This document shows, piece by piece, positions 26,788-36,639 of a stretch of 64,000 bases of DNA (positions are counted from its first letter, which is position 1; the number at the start of each line of letters is the position of its first letter). The position numbers were made by a program, and so were the translations under genes. The notes beneath the pieces are model-generated. The model did not search any database. It was not told the DNA's origin and saw only the letters and a list, made by a program, of their open reading frames with translations. Source of the DNA: Microcella alkaliphila (GTDB lineage Bacteria > Actinomycetota > Actinomycetes > Actinomycetales > Microbacteriaceae); contig NZ_AP017315.1 of the NCBI RefSeq assembly GCF_002355395.1, positions 1,550,001-1,614,000 of the forward strand. The letters run 5' to 3'.

Positions 26788-27773
26788 CCGCACCCGTCGA
26801 CGGCCGCAAGATGCTGCGCCTGGAGGTGCGCAATGCGCAGACTCCGATCGAGAAGAAGCCGGAGTGGATCAAGACGCGGGCCAAGATGGGCCCCGAATTC
26901 AGCGCGTTGCGCTCCCTCGTCGGCGACAAGCAGCTGCACACTGTCTGCCAGGAGGCCGGCTGCCCCAACATCTACGAGTGCTGGGAAGACCGCGAGGCCA
27001 CATTCCTCATCGGGGGAAGCCAGTGCACCCGGCGGTGCGACTTCTGTCAGATCGATACCGGGAAGCCGGCCGACTACGACACGGATGAGCCACGTCGCGT
27101 CGCCGAGAGCGTGCGCGAAATGAACCTGCGTTACGCCACGGTGACCGGCGTCGCGCGTGACGACCTCCCCGACGAGGGGGCGTGGCTGCACGCCGAGACT
27201 GTGCGGCAGATCCACGAGCTGAACCCGGGCACGGGCGTCGAAATTCTGGCGACCGACTTCAGCGGAAATCCCGAGCTGCTGCGCGTTGTCTTCGAATCGC
27301 GCCCCGAGGTCTTCGCCCACAACGTCGAGACGGTTCCGCGCATCTTCAAGCGCATTCGGCCGGCGTTCCGCTACGACCGCTCGCTAGACGTCATCACCCA
27401 GGCGCGCGACTTCGGGCTGATCACCAAGTCGAATCTCATCCTCGGGATGGGCGAGACGCGGGAGGAAGTCAGTCAGGCGCTGCGCGACCTCCACGACGCC
27501 GGCACAGACATTGTCACGATCACGCAGTACCTCCGCCCCACACCGCGGCATCACCCCATCGATCGCTGGGTGAAGCCGGAAGAATTCGTCGAGATCAAGG
27601 CGGAGGCCGAAGAGATTGGCTTCCTCGGTGTCCTCGCTGGCCCGCTCGTGCGCTCGAGCTACCGGGCCGGCCGGCTGTGGGCGCAGTCGATGGTCGCGAA
27701 GGGTCGCCCCATCCCCGACCACCTTCGTCAGCTGGCCGACAGTGCTGCCGGGTTTGCGCAGGCGGTCAGCTAG
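26784..27773 (+). CDS. lipA: Lipoyl synthase
   Basis: This 329-residue radical-SAM enzyme inserts the two sulphur atoms into octanoyl groups. Both 4Fe-4S clusters are visible: the auxiliary [12 protein letters not shown] motif (CX4CX5C) and the radical-[11 protein letters not shown] motif (CX3CX2C). The C-terminal RSSYRAGRL supplies the auxiliary-cluster serine. The start overlaps lipB. A GlnR box for glnA begins just after its stop. Confidence 0.97.
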   Translation: MTAPVDGRKMLRLEVRNAQTPIEKKPEWIKTRAKMGPEFSALRSLVGDKQLHTVCQEAGCPNIYECWEDREATFLIGGSQCTRRCDFCQIDTGKPADYDTDEPRRVAESVREMNLRYATVTGVARDDLPDEGAWLHAETVRQIHELNPGTGVEILATDFSGNPELLRVVFESRPEVFAHNVETVPRIFKRIRPAFRYDRSLDVITQARDFGLITKSNLILGMGETREEVSQALRDLHDAGTDIVTITQYLRPTPRHHPIDRWVKPEEFVEIKAEAEEIGFLGVLAGPLVRSSYRAGRLWAQSMVAKGRPIPDHLRQLADSAAGFAQAVS

Positions 27774-27778
27774 CCCGC

Positions 27779-27816
27779 GTAACATCGCCGAAACATTGGG
27801 GACACTGTGGGGAAAT
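27779..27816 (+). promoter_or_regulatory. GlnR box with four half-sites upstream of glnA
   Basis: GTAAC (27779-27783), GAAAC (27790-27794), GACAC (27801-27805) and GAAAT (27812-27816) are each separated by exactly 6 nt. This is the gTnAC-N6-GAAAC pattern described for the actinobacterial nitrogen regulator GlnR, in a double copy. It lies 72 nt before the glnA start. Confidence 0.75.
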
Positions 27817-27888
27817 CCCACCCGTCTACGGTGAAACACGGTCGCAGTTGCGCCCGCCTACCCGGATCTAGCTCAGGAGACCATACGC

Positions 27889-29313
27889 ATGTTCCGTGAC
27901 TCGTCCGAGGTGCTGAAGTTCATCAAGGAGACGGACGTCAAGTTCCTTGACATCCGCTTCACCGATCTGCCCGGTGTGCAGCAGCACTTCAACATTCCCG
28001 CCTCCACCGTCGACGAAGACTTCTTCACCGTCGGCCAACTGTTCGACGGTTCCTCCATCCGTGGCTTCCAGTCGATCCACGAGTCGGACCTCCAGCTCAT
28101 CCCCGACGTCTCGACCGCCTACGTCGACCCGTTCCGCACCGAGCGCACGCTCGTGATGGTCTTCGACATCTATAACCCGCGCAACGGCGAGATCTACACG
28201 CGTGACCCGCGCCAGGTCGCCAAGAAGGCCGAGAAGTACCTCGCCTCGACCGGCATCGCCGACACCGCCTTCTTCGCCCCCGAGGCCGAGTTCTACGTCT
28301 TCGACGATGTGCGCTACGAGGTCAGCCAGGGCAAGAGCTTCTACCAGGTCGACTCGGACGAAGCGGCGTGGAACACCGGTCGCGAGGAGGCCGGCGGAAA
28401 CCTGGCCAACAAGACCCCGTTCAAGGGCGGGTACTTCCCCGTCTCCCCCGTCGACAAGCAGGCTGACCTGCGTGACGACATCGTCATGAAGCTCACCGAG
28501 GTGGGCCTGGAAGTTGAGCGCTCCCACCACGAGGTGGGTACCGCCGGCCAGGCCGAGATTAACTACAAGTTCTCCACGATGGTTCACTCGGCCGACGACA
28601 TCTTGAAGTTCAAGTACGTTGTCAAGAACACCGCTCTCGAGTGGGGCAAGGTCGCGACCTTCATGCCGAAGCCGCTGTTCGGCGACAACGGTTCGGGCAT
28701 GCACGTGCACCAGTCGCTCTGGAACGACGGCAAGCCGCTGTTCTACGACGAGGCAGGCTATGGGGGCCTCAGCGACATCGCCCGCTGGTACATCGGCGGC
28801 CTGCTAAAGCACGCACCCGCTGTACTCGCGTTCACGAACCCGTCGCTGAACTCGTATCACCGTCTCGTGAAGGGCTTCGAAGCCCCCGTCAACCTGGTCT
28901 ACTCGGCGGGTAACCGCTCGGCGGCCATCCGCATCCCCATCACGGGCACGAACCCGAAGGCGAAGCGCATCGAGTTCCGCGCGCCCGACGCCTCGGGTAA
29001 CCCCTACCTGGCCTTCGCGGCGCAGATGATGGCGGGTCTCGACGGAATCCTGAACAAGATCGAGCCGCACGAGCCGGTCGACAAGGATCTCTACGAACTC
29101 CCCCCGGAGGAGGCCAAGGGCATCCCGCAGGTTCCCGGTTCGCTCGAAGAGGCGCTCGTCGCTCTCGAAAACGACCACGAGTTCCTGCTCGCCGGTGGCG
29201 TCTTCACGAAGGATCTCATCGAGACCTGGATCGACTACAAGCGCGAGAAGGAGATCCTCCCCGCCGCGCAGCGGCCGCACCCGTTCGAGTACGAGCTGTA
29301 CTTCTCGGTTTAA
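27889..29313 (+). CDS. glnA: Glutamine synthetase type I (GlnE-regulated)
   Basis: This 474-residue dodecameric enzyme makes glutamine from glutamate and ammonia. The beta-Grasp N-terminus ([19 protein letters not shown]), [21 protein letters not shown], the ATP site [16 protein letters not shown] and NRSAAIRIP are typical. Tyr402 in [11 protein letters not shown] is the adenylylation site, and glnE is encoded next to it on the other strand. Upstream is a GlnR box; an AGGAGA ribosome site precedes the ATG. Confidence 0.98.
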   Translation: MFRDSSEVLKFIKETDVKFLDIRFTDLPGVQQHFNIPASTVDEDFFTVGQLFDGSSIRGFQSIHESDLQLIPDVSTAYVDPFRTERTLVMVFDIYNPRNGEIYTRDPRQVAKKAEKYLASTGIADTAFFAPEAEFYVFDDVRYEVSQGKSFYQVDSDEAAWNTGREEAGGNLANKTPFKGGYFPVSPVDKQADLRDDIVMKLTEVGLEVERSHHEVGTAGQAEINYKFSTMVHSADDILKFKYVVKNTALEWGKVATFMPKPLFGDNGSGMHVHQSLWNDGKPLFYDEAGYGGLSDIARWYIGGLLKHAPAVLAFTNPSLNSYHRLVKGFEAPVNLVYSAGNRSAAIRIPITGTNPKAKRIEFRAPDASGNPYLAFAAQMMAGLDGILNKIEPHEPVDKDLYELPPEEAKGIPQVPGSLEEALVALENDHEFLLAGGVFTKDLIETWIDYKREKEILPAAQRPHPFEYELYFSV

Positions 29314-29334
29314 GCGCGACACAGTACGCCCGGG

Positions 29335-29362
29335 GGCCTCGTTCCAGCAGTGGAGCGGGGCC
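29335..29362. terminator. Bidirectional terminator between glnA and glnE
   Basis: GGCCTCGTTCCA (29335-29346) pairs with TGGAGCGGGGCC (29351-29362) over a 4-nt loop, 12 bp with two G-U pairs. It lies between the convergent glnA and glnE stops. Confidence 0.7.
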
Positions 29363-29379
29363 TTCGCGGCGTTTACGCC

Positions 29380-32316
29380 CTACGTGGCGTAGAAGCCTTT
29401 TTCAAACACCTGACGGGCCAGGCGTGTCGTGCGCAAGTAGTCCTCTTCGAGGCGCGCCGCCGACTTAGGCGGGTAGGCGAGCAGGCGGGCAATCGCATCG
29501 AGCTGCCGGCGGTCGGCGGGCAACACGTCCGTTGTGCGGCCCGTCCACAGCATTGCCGCCGAACGCACGCGAGATGCGATCAACCAGGCCGCACGCAATC
29601 GTTCGGCGTCGCGGGACGGAAGGAGTCCCGCGTCGGCGGCAGCGGCGAGGGCCCCCAATGTCGACGGAGTTCGCAGCGCGGGCTCCTCGTGGGCGTGGCG
29701 CAACTGCAGCAGTTGCACGAACCACTCGACATCGCTCAGTGATCCCCGCCCGAGCTTCAGATGCCGGGCGGGGTCGGCGGCCTGCGGCAAGCGCTCCGAT
29801 TCGACTCGAGCCTTGATGCGCCGCACTTCCCGCGCCTCAGCCTCGCCGAACGTCGATGGATACCGAACGGCGTCCGCCAGTTCCATGAAGTCGGCCGACA
29901 GCGCGTCGTCCCCCGCCGCGGGTCGGGCACGCAACAGCGCCTGCGCCTCCCACGTCAGCGACCATCGTTCGTAGTAGGCACGGTAGGAATCCAGCGACCG
30001 CACGATCGGGCCGTTGCGTCCCTCGGGCCGAAGCCCCGCATCCAATTCGAAGGGCAAACGAAGGTCCTCGGTGAGCTGCCCCAGACGCGTGACGATGCGC
30101 TGGGCAACGGTCGCGGCGCGGTCGCCGGCGCCCGCGTCACGGAAGACGTAGATGACATCGGCGTCGGATCCGAATCCGAGTTCTGCGCCACCGTAACGGC
30201 CCATCGCGATGATGGCGAACTCCACCCCGTCGCCGTACGTATGCGCGAGCGCGAGGGCACCCGTGAGGTAGGCGGTCGTGATGTCGCTGAGAGCGACGCC
30301 CAACTGCTGAACGTCGATGACGTCGACCATGGCGGCGAGTGCGACGCGCAGCGTCTCTCGGCGGCGAGCGACTCGAAGCGCCTTCGCCGCCGCATCGTCG
30401 TCGCCCGCGTGCCGGGCAACCGTCGCACGGACCTCGTCGAGCAGCGCGCCGAGCGGGCGCGGGCGAAGTTCGTCATCGTCTTCGAGCCACGCGGCCCCGT
30501 CGGGGATGCGCTCGAACAGAGTCCCGACGAAGTGCGAGGCGGCGAGCACGGTCGACAGGCGCTGTGCGGCTCCGGATGAGTCACGCAGCATGCGCAGGAA
30601 CCAGTAGGTCTCGCCGAGCGCGTCGCTCAGGCGCCGGAACGACAGCAGACCGTGGTCGGGGTCGGCGCCGTCCGCCAGCCACTGCAGAATCACGGGCAAG
30701 AGCGTGCGCTGGATGGCAGCACGGCGCGACACCCCGCCGGTGAGGGCGGCGATGTGCTGCAGAGCGCGTTCGGGATCGACGAAGCCGATGGCCGCGAGGC
30801 GCGCTTCCGCCTGGTCGGATGTGAGCGCCAGCTGCTCGTCGGGAAGCTTCGCAACCGCCGACAGTAGCGGCCGATAGAACAGCTTTTCGTGCAGCGATCG
30901 CACGGCGAGTTTCGTGCGCTGCCACTGCGACAGCAGTTCTTCGGCCGAGGATGCGAGGCCGGTCGCGCGCGCGATGACGCGCTGTCTGTCGGCGTCGCGC
31001 GGCATGAGGTGGGTGCGGCTGAGCCGGTCGAGCTGTAGGCGGTGTTCGATCACCCGCAGGAGGCGGTAGTCACCCGAGAATTCGGCGGCCTCGGCACGGC
31101 CGATGTAGCCGCACTCCGCGAGGGCCGCGAGGGCCCCCAGGCTGTCGCGTTGCCGAACGCGGTCGTCGTGATTGCCATGCACGAGTTGCAGCAACTGAAC
31201 GGTGAATTCGATGTCGCGAAGCCCTCCGGGGCCGAGCTTCACCTGCACGTCCACCTCGTCGGCCGGGATGTGTGCCGTGACGCGTTCGCGCATCCCCTGC
31301 ACCTGTTCGACGAAGCCGTCGCGCTGCGAACTCTCCCAGACGAGTGGCTGCGTGATGGCGAGGAACCCCTCCCCCACGTCCGGGTCCCCGGCGATGGGCC
31401 GCGCCTTCAGCAGAGCTTGAAACTCCCAGTTCTTCGCCCAGCGTTCGTAGTACGCGCGGTGGGAGTCGAGGCTGCGCACGAGGGCGCCGTCTTTGCCTTC
31501 CGGGCGCAGGTTCGCGTCCACCTCCCAGAGCGGCGGTTCAATTCCCGGCTCCTGGATGCTGCGGGCCGCCATCGAGGCCAATCGCGTTCCGATCTCTACC
31601 GCCCGCCCGGTTTCGATCCCATCGCCCGCCTCGACGGCGTAGATGACGTCCACGTCGCTCAGGTAGTTCAGTTCGGCAGCGCCGCACTTGCCCATGCCGA
31701 TGATCGCCAGTCGCGTCGCTGCCACCTGGACGTCAGGAAAGCCGCATTCGCGGCGCGCGATGTCGAGGCCGGCATCGAGACTTGCGCCTGCGAGGTCGGC
31801 CAGCGCACGGCCCACCGCGGGCATCGCGGTGAGGGGGTCGTCGTGGTCGAGATCCCAGGCGGCCAATTGCAGCAGGTGTCGTCGGTAACGCACCCGTAGC
31901 GCGAGCCGCGCGTCCTCGCCCGTGAGCCTCGCCACAGCCTCCACGATGTCGCGGCGGTAGACCTCGGTATCCCGGGGCTCGCCGAGCGGCTCTCGAAGCG
32001 CCGCGAGCTCGTTCGGCCGCCGCAGGAGGAACTGGCCGAGGCCTTCGCTTGCGCCGAGAACGCGAATGATGCGGCGCATCCATGACGCGTCTTCCAATGC
32101 GGGCGCGAGCGCGTCGGGATGACGATCGAGCAGTGCGTGCAGACCCCTGAGGGCCCGATCGGGGTCGGCGGCGAGCGCGAAGAGATCGAGGTGCTCGGTG
32201 ATGCCGCCCGCACCCGGCGTCGCATCGAGCGCGTCGATCGTCGACTTCGCGGCGCCGAGATCGTCGAAACCGAGTCGGGCGAGCAGCGTCAGCGTCGACG
32301 CCGGACGGGAATTCAT
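29380..32316 (-). CDS. glnE: Bifunctional glutamine synthetase adenylyltransferase/deadenylase
   Basis: This 978-residue protein adds AMP to, and removes it from, the regulatory tyrosine of GlnA. It has two nucleotidyltransferase domains: an N-terminal one with GKCGAAELNYLSDVDV (about residue 220) and a C-terminal one with GRYGGAELGFGSDADV (about 710). Each is followed by a GlnD_UR_UTase helical domain with LGPGGLRDIEFTVQLLQL or KLGRGSLSDVEWFVQLLQL. The length matches the family. The ATG at 32314-32316 opens 23 nt downstream of the glnA2 stop. Confidence 0.96.
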   Translation of the reverse strand: MNSRPASTLTLLARLGFDDLGAAKSTIDALDATPGAGGITEHLDLFALAADPDRALRGLHALLDRHPDALAPALEDASWMRRIIRVLGASEGLGQFLLRRPNELAALREPLGEPRDTEVYRRDIVEAVARLTGEDARLALRVRYRRHLLQLAAWDLDHDDPLTAMPAVGRALADLAGASLDAGLDIARRECGFPDVQVAATRLAIIGMGKCGAAELNYLSDVDVIYAVEAGDGIETGRAVEIGTRLASMAARSIQEPGIEPPLWEVDANLRPEGKDGALVRSLDSHRAYYERWAKNWEFQALLKARPIAGDPDVGEGFLAITQPLVWESSQRDGFVEQVQGMRERVTAHIPADEVDVQVKLGPGGLRDIEFTVQLLQLVHGNHDDRVRQRDSLGALAALAECGYIGRAEAAEFSGDYRLLRVIEHRLQLDRLSRTHLMPRDADRQRVIARATGLASSAEELLSQWQRTKLAVRSLHEKLFYRPLLSAVAKLPDEQLALTSDQAEARLAAIGFVDPERALQHIAALTGGVSRRAAIQRTLLPVILQWLADGADPDHGLLSFRRLSDALGETYWFLRMLRDSSGAAQRLSTVLAASHFVGTLFERIPDGAAWLEDDDELRPRPLGALLDEVRATVARHAGDDDAAAKALRVARRRETLRVALAAMVDVIDVQQLGVALSDITTAYLTGALALAHTYGDGVEFAIIAMGRYGGAELGFGSDADVIYVFRDAGAGDRAATVAQRIVTRLGQLTEDLRLPFELDAGLRPEGRNGPIVRSLDSYRAYYERWSLTWEAQALLRARPAAGDDALSADFMELADAVRYPSTFGEAEAREVRRIKARVESERLPQAADPARHLKLGRGSLSDVEWFVQLLQLRHAHEEPALRTPSTLGALAAAADAGLLPSRDAERLRAAWLIASRVRSAAMLWTGRTTDVLPADRRQLDAIARLLAYPPKSAARLEEDYLRTTRLARQVFEKGFYAT

Positions 32317-32339
32317 GCGGGTGGCCTGGCCTCCGAGCG

Positions 32340-33677
32340 CTACAGGATCTCGAGGTTGCTCGAGAGCTCGTACGGGGTCACCTGGGCGCGGTACTCGCGC
32401 CACTCGCGACGCTTGTTCAGCAGCACGTAGTTGAACACCTGCTCGCCCAGGGTCTCGGCGACGAGCTCGCTGTCCTCCATGAGGCCGAGGGCCCGGTCGA
32501 GGCTGGCGGGCAGACCCTTGTAGCCGAGGGCGCGACGCTCAGACTCGCTGAGCGCCCACACCGTGTCTTCCGCCTCGGGCGGAAGTTCGTAGCCGTTTTC
32601 GATGCCTTTAAGGCCGGCGGCAAGCAGGAGCGAGTAGGCCAGGTAGGGGTTCGCAGCCGAGTCGAGACCGCGGTATTCGACCCGCGCACTCTGGCCCTTG
32701 CCGGGCTTGTACAGAGGCACACGGACGAGGGCGGATCGGTTGTTGTGGCCCCAGGTGACGTAGCTGGGAGCCTCGTCGCCGCTCCAGATCCGCTTGTACG
32801 AGTTCACGAACTGGTTCGTGACCGCCGTGATCTCGGGCGCGTGGTGCAGCAGCCCCGCAACGAATTGGCGGCCGATCTGCGACAGCTGGTATTGCCCGCC
32901 CGGGTCGAAGAACGCGTTCGTGTCACCCTCGAACAGCGACATGTGGGTGTGCATGCCGCTTCCGGGGTGCTTCTCGAGCGGCTTGGGCATGAAGGTGGCG
33001 TACACGCCCTGCTCGATCGCCACCTCCTTCACGACGGTGCGGAACGTCTGGATGTTGTCGGCCGTCGTCAGCGCATCGGCGTAGCGCAGGTCGATCTCGT
33101 TTTGACCGGGACCCGCCTCATGGTGGCTGAACTCGACCGAGATGCCGAGGTCTTCCAGCATGCGCACCGCGCGGCGACGGAAATCGTGCGCCGAGCCGCC
33201 GGGAACGTTGTCGAAGTACCCCGCCGAGTCGACCGGCTGCGGGCCCTCCGGGCCGAACTTTGAGCTCTTCAGCAGGTAGAACTCGATCTCTGGGTGTGTG
33301 TAGAACGTGAAGCCCGCGTCAGCGGCCTTGGCGAGCGTGCGCTTCAGCACCTGGCGAGGGTCGGCTGCGGCCGGCTGGCCGTCGGGCGTCGTGATGTCGC
33401 AGAACATTCGCGCGGTGGGGTCGACGTCACCGCGCCACGGCAGGATCTGAAACGTGGTGGGGTCGGGGTGCGCCAGCACGTCGGCTTCGTAGGCGCGGGT
33501 GAAGCCCTCGATCGACGAGCCGTCGATTCCGAGCCCCTCGGCGAATGCGCCCTCCACCTCGGCGGGGGCGATCGCCACCATCTTCAGGGTGCCCACCACG
33601 TCGGTGAACCACAGCCGCACGAACTTGACGCCGCGCTCTTCGATGGTGCGCAGAACGAAGTCCCTCTGCTTGTCCAT
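32340..33677 (-). CDS. glnA2: Glutamine synthetase GlnA2 type
   Basis: This is a second type I glutamine synthetase of 445 residues. It keeps the catalytic blocks (LGIDGSSIEGF, FYTHPEIEFYLLKSS, FMPKPLEKHPGSGMHTHMS, NNRSALVRVP). It lacks the insertion and tyrosine used for adenylylation (ENGYELPPEAEDTVW instead), so GlnE should not modify it. The mycobacterial glnA1-glnE-glnA2 order is preserved. The ATG at 33675-33677 has a GGAAGGG ribosome site; in-frame codons upstream are less likely. Confidence 0.95.
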   Translation of the reverse strand: MDKQRDFVLRTIEERGVKFVRLWFTDVVGTLKMVAIAPAEVEGAFAEGLGIDGSSIEGFTRAYEADVLAHPDPTTFQILPWRGDVDPTARMFCDITTPDGQPAAADPRQVLKRTLAKAADAGFTFYTHPEIEFYLLKSSKFGPEGPQPVDSAGYFDNVPGGSAHDFRRRAVRMLEDLGISVEFSHHEAGPGQNEIDLRYADALTTADNIQTFRTVVKEVAIEQGVYATFMPKPLEKHPGSGMHTHMSLFEGDTNAFFDPGGQYQLSQIGRQFVAGLLHHAPEITAVTNQFVNSYKRIWSGDEAPSYVTWGHNNRSALVRVPLYKPGKGQSARVEYRGLDSAANPYLAYSLLLAAGLKGIENGYELPPEAEDTVWALSESERRALGYKGLPASLDRALGLMEDSELVAETLGEQVFNYVLLNKRREWREYRAQVTPYELSSNLEIL

Positions 33678-33770
33678 GCTGCCCTTCCGTCGGGCCCCCT
33701 GACGGGCCGCCACTACTACCGGGTGTGAGCCGTGATCGCGCCTCTCGGCGGCCTGTCACGGGCCCGCCAT

Positions 33771-33776
33771 TAGGCT
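33771..33776 (+). promoter_or_regulatory. Candidate -10 element (TAGGCT) of leaderless nadE
   Basis: TAGGCT lies 7 nt before the nadE ATG and no ribosome site is present. panB has the same hexamer 6 nt from its start. Confidence 0.45.
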
Positions 33777-33783
33777 ACTGCGT

Positions 33784-35517
33784 ATGCCTCGACTGCGCGT
33801 CGCCCTCGCCCAGACGAACCCGGTTGTCGGCGACCTGTCGGGCAACGCCCGTCAGGTTCTCGACGCCGCGCACGCCGCGCACGATGCGGGCGCCGACCTG
33901 CTCGTCACCGGCGAGATGGCCCTGTCCGGGTACCCCATTGAAGACCTTGCGTCCCGGCCGTCGTTTCTCGCCGCGTCTCGCCGGGCCGTCGACGCGCTGG
34001 CGCGCGAACTGGATGCACGCGGGCTCGGCCCGCTCGCTGTCATCGTCGGTCACCCCGACGGTCCGTTCGAGCCGCGCGCCATCGGAAGCTCGAACGCCCC
34101 GACGGCGATCGCCCAGAACTGTGCCAGCGTCCTCCAGCACGGCCGCGTCGTGGCGCGCTACGCCAAGCACCACCTGCCGAACTACTCCGTGTTCGACGAA
34201 TACCGCGTGTTCATTCCCGGCGACGAGCTGCTCGTCATCCGCATCGGCGGGGTCGACGCCGCCGTCATCGTCTGCGAAGACCTGTGGCGCGACGGCGGCC
34301 CCGTGGGGCGGGTCCTCGAGTCGGACGCGGGGCTTCTGCTCGTGCTGAACGCGTCCCCCTTCGAACGCGACAAAGACGAGGTTCGGTTGCCGCTCGTCAC
34401 GCGGCGAGCCACCGAAACCGACACGGTGGTCGCGTACGTGAACATCGTCGGGGGGCAAGACGATCTCGTGTTCGACGGTGACAGCGTCGTGGTTGACGGC
34501 AGCGGCACGATCCTCGCCCGCGCGCCGCAGTTCGACGAGCACCTCCTGATCGTTGACGTGGACGCCGAGGCAGCCGGCGACCACCCGGCCCCGGCGGGCG
34601 TGCACCGAGTCGAACTGGCGGCGAACGACCGCCCTGACCGCTCCCCCGCCCCGACAGACATCACCGTGCTCCCCGACGATCGCGAGCAGGTGTGGAACGC
34701 GCTCGTGACGGGCCTGCGCGACTACGTCGAGAAGAACCGCTTCCGCTCCGTCGTGCTCGGGCTGTCGGGCGGGATCGACTCGGCGGTCTGTGGGGCGATT
34801 GCCGTCGACGCGCTCGGCCCCGAGCGTGTGCACGGCGTGTCTATGCCGAGCAAGTATTCGAGCGACCACTCGCGCAGCGACGCGGACCTGCTCGCCGCAG
34901 CCACGGGCATCCACTATTCGGTCGAGCCGATCGCCGACCTCGTGCATCCGGTCGAGACCCAGTTGGCGCTCGACGGGGTGGCGGCGGAGAACCTGCAGGC
35001 GCGCATCCGCGGGATCATCCTGATGGGGCTGTCGAACATGCACGGCCACCTGGTGCTGACGACCGGCAACAAGACCGAGCTCGCGGTGGGCTACTCGACC
35101 ATCTACGGAGACTCGGTGGGCGGTTTCGCCCCCATCAAGGACGTGCCCAAGCTGCTCGTGTGGGAACTCGCGCGCTGGCGCAACGAGCACGCCAGGGCGC
35201 GCGGCGAAACACCGCCAATCCCCGTCGGGTCCATCGAGAAGCCGCCGAGCGCCGAGCTGCGGCCCGAGCAGACCGACCAAGACTCGCTGCCGCCGTACGA
35301 ACTACTCGACGCGATCCTCGAGCACTACATCTCCGAACTGCTCGGAAAGGACGACATCGTCGCCCTCGGCTACGACCGTGAAACGGTGGAGTTCGTCACC
35401 GGTCTCGTCGACCGGGCAGAGTGGAAGCGCCGCCAAGGGGCGATCGGGCCGAAGATCTCGGCGATTGCGTTCGGCCGCGACCGGCGCCTGCCGATTACCT
35501 ACAGGCCGACCGACTGA
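33784..35517 (+). CDS. nadE: Glutamine-dependent NAD+ synthetase
   Basis: This 577-residue protein has an N-terminal nitrilase-like glutaminase domain (Glu in TGEMALSGYP, Lys in KHHLPNYSVFDEYR, Cys in VIVCEDLW) and a C-terminal ATP-pyrophosphatase domain (PP-loop LGLSGGIDSAV near residue 325, TTGNKTELAVGYST). It converts nicotinic acid adenine dinucleotide to NAD+. It is somewhat shorter than mycobacterial NadE (about 680). The transcript is probably leaderless. Confidence 0.96.
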   Translation: MPRLRVALAQTNPVVGDLSGNARQVLDAAHAAHDAGADLLVTGEMALSGYPIEDLASRPSFLAASRRAVDALARELDARGLGPLAVIVGHPDGPFEPRAIGSSNAPTAIAQNCASVLQHGRVVARYAKHHLPNYSVFDEYRVFIPGDELLVIRIGGVDAAVIVCEDLWRDGGPVGRVLESDAGLLLVLNASPFERDKDEVRLPLVTRRATETDTVVAYVNIVGGQDDLVFDGDSVVVDGSGTILARAPQFDEHLLIVDVDAEAAGDHPAPAGVHRVELAANDRPDRSPAPTDITVLPDDREQVWNALVTGLRDYVEKNRFRSVVLGLSGGIDSAVCGAIAVDALGPERVHGVSMPSKYSSDHSRSDADLLAAATGIHYSVEPIADLVHPVETQLALDGVAAENLQARIRGIILMGLSNMHGHLVLTTGNKTELAVGYSTIYGDSVGGFAPIKDVPKLLVWELARWRNEHARARGETPPIPVGSIEKPPSAELRPEQTDQDSLPPYELLDAILEHYISELLGKDDIVALGYDRETVEFVTGLVDRAEWKRRQGAIGPKISAIAFGRDRRLPITYRPTD

Positions 35518-35534
35518 TCGGACGCGGCCGCGAG

Positions 35535-35540
35535 TAGGCT
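35535..35540 (+). promoter_or_regulatory. Candidate -10 element (TAGGCT) of leaderless panB
   Basis: TAGGCT ends 6 nt before the panB ATG, with no ribosome site in between. Confidence 0.45.
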
Positions 35541-35546
35541 CGCTGC

Positions 35547-36392
35547 ATGGCCGAAGCACCGAAGCGCGTCCGCACCCGCCACTTCGCTCGTGCGAAGGAG
35601 GAGGGCATCACCATCACCGGGCTCACGTCATACGACGTGCTCACCGCCCAGATTTTCGACGAGGCGGGCATCGACTTCCTCCTCGTCGGCGACTCCGCCG
35701 GCAACACCGTGCTCGGCTACGACACGACACTCCCCGTCACCATTGACGACCTGATTCCCCTCACCCGCGGCGTCGTGCGCGGGGTCAAGCGTGCGCTCGT
35801 CGTGGCCGACATGCCGTTCGGCTCGTACGAGACGGGGCCCGACGAGGCCCTCCACACCGCGTTCCGGTTCATGAAGGAAACGGGCGCGCACGCGGTGAAG
35901 CTCGAGGGCGGGGTGCGCTCCGCTGAGCAGATTCGCCGCATCGTGTCGGCAGGGATCCCCGTCATGGGGCACGTCGGCTTCACCCCGCAGTCCGAGCACG
36001 GGCTGGGCGGCCACGTCATTCAGGGCCGCGGGACCGCAGCCGACCAACTGCTCGCGGACGCGAAGGCCGTCGAACAGGCCGGGGCGTTCGCGGTCGTGCT
36101 CGAGATGGTGCCTGCGGAGGCGGCGGCGCGCGTGACGGCCGAGCTGGGCATCCCGACCATCAGCGTCGGCGCCGGACCGCACTGTGACGGTCAGCTCGTC
36201 GTCTGGACCGACTGGGCGGGGCTCACGAGTGGCCGCATCCCGAAGTTCGTGAAGCAGTACGCGAACCTGCGCGAGATCCTCTTCGACGCGGCGACGGCGT
36301 TCAAGGCCGACGTCGAGTCGGGGGCCTACCCCGACGCGGAGCACAGCTACAGCGACGAGACCGCCGATAAGGCGCACCGCGAGCGCGAATAG
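35547..36392 (+). CDS. panB: 3-methyl-2-oxobutanoate hydroxymethyltransferase
   Basis: This 281-residue TIM-barrel enzyme makes ketopantoate, the first step toward pantothenate and CoA. Family sequence is visible throughout: [50 protein letters not shown] and [16 protein letters not shown]. Its metal site uses acidic residues in LVGDS and MP-adjacent strands. No panC or panD is nearby. The transcript seems leaderless. Confidence 0.97.
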   Translation: MAEAPKRVRTRHFARAKEEGITITGLTSYDVLTAQIFDEAGIDFLLVGDSAGNTVLGYDTTLPVTIDDLIPLTRGVVRGVKRALVVADMPFGSYETGPDEALHTAFRFMKETGAHAVKLEGGVRSAEQIRRIVSAGIPVMGHVGFTPQSEHGLGGHVIQGRGTAADQLLADAKAVEQAGAFAVVLEMVPAEAAARVTAELGIPTISVGAGPHCDGQLVVWTDWAGLTSGRIPKFVKQYANLREILFDAATAFKADVESGAYPDAEHSYSDETADKAHRERE

Positions 36393-36412
36393 GCCACGCT
36401 AGGCGCGCGAAC

Positions 36413-36580
36413 TCAGTCGTCCTCGCGCTCGTCGGCCTCCCACTCGTCGGCGCGCTGCTGCAGCTTCTGCGGGGCTCGCTCTGCTTCCTCGCGGCTGTCG
36501 AACGGGCCGTAGCGGTCACTGCCGAGTGACTTCGGACCCTCCTCGACCTCACCGGTTCGATGGTTGTACCACCAGGCCAT
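36413..36580 (-). CDS. Small conserved hypothetical protein (55 residues)
   Basis: This short minus-strand gene starts [18 protein letters not shown] and has [12 protein letters not shown] in the middle and a very acidic end. The N-terminal [12 protein letters not shown] and the [14 protein letters not shown] helix look like a small fold seen beside map genes in related actinobacteria, resembling a SPOR- or GYF-like module. The composition and absence of frameshifts support a real gene. It is divergent from map; the two starts are 60 nt apart. Function unknown. Confidence 0.75.
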   Translation of the reverse strand: MAWWYNHRTGEVEEGPKSLGSDRYGPFDSREEAERAPQKLQQRADEWEADEREDD

Positions 36581-36626
36581 CGCGCGCCTCCCCCGTCGAC
36601 CGGCCGGGGCGTCTCCCCGCGCTCGG

Positions 36627-36632
36627 TAGACT
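36627..36632 (+). promoter_or_regulatory. Candidate -10 element (TAGACT) of leaderless map
   Basis: TAGACT lies 7 nt before the map ATG at 36640, and no ribosome site is seen. Confidence 0.45.
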
Positions 36633-36639
36633 CGAGCCT

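Noticed and set aside
33775..35280. Minus-strand frame of 501 codons opposite nadE
   Set aside because: nadE has all catalytic motifs on the + strand; the antisense product is His/Asp/Arg-rich noise.
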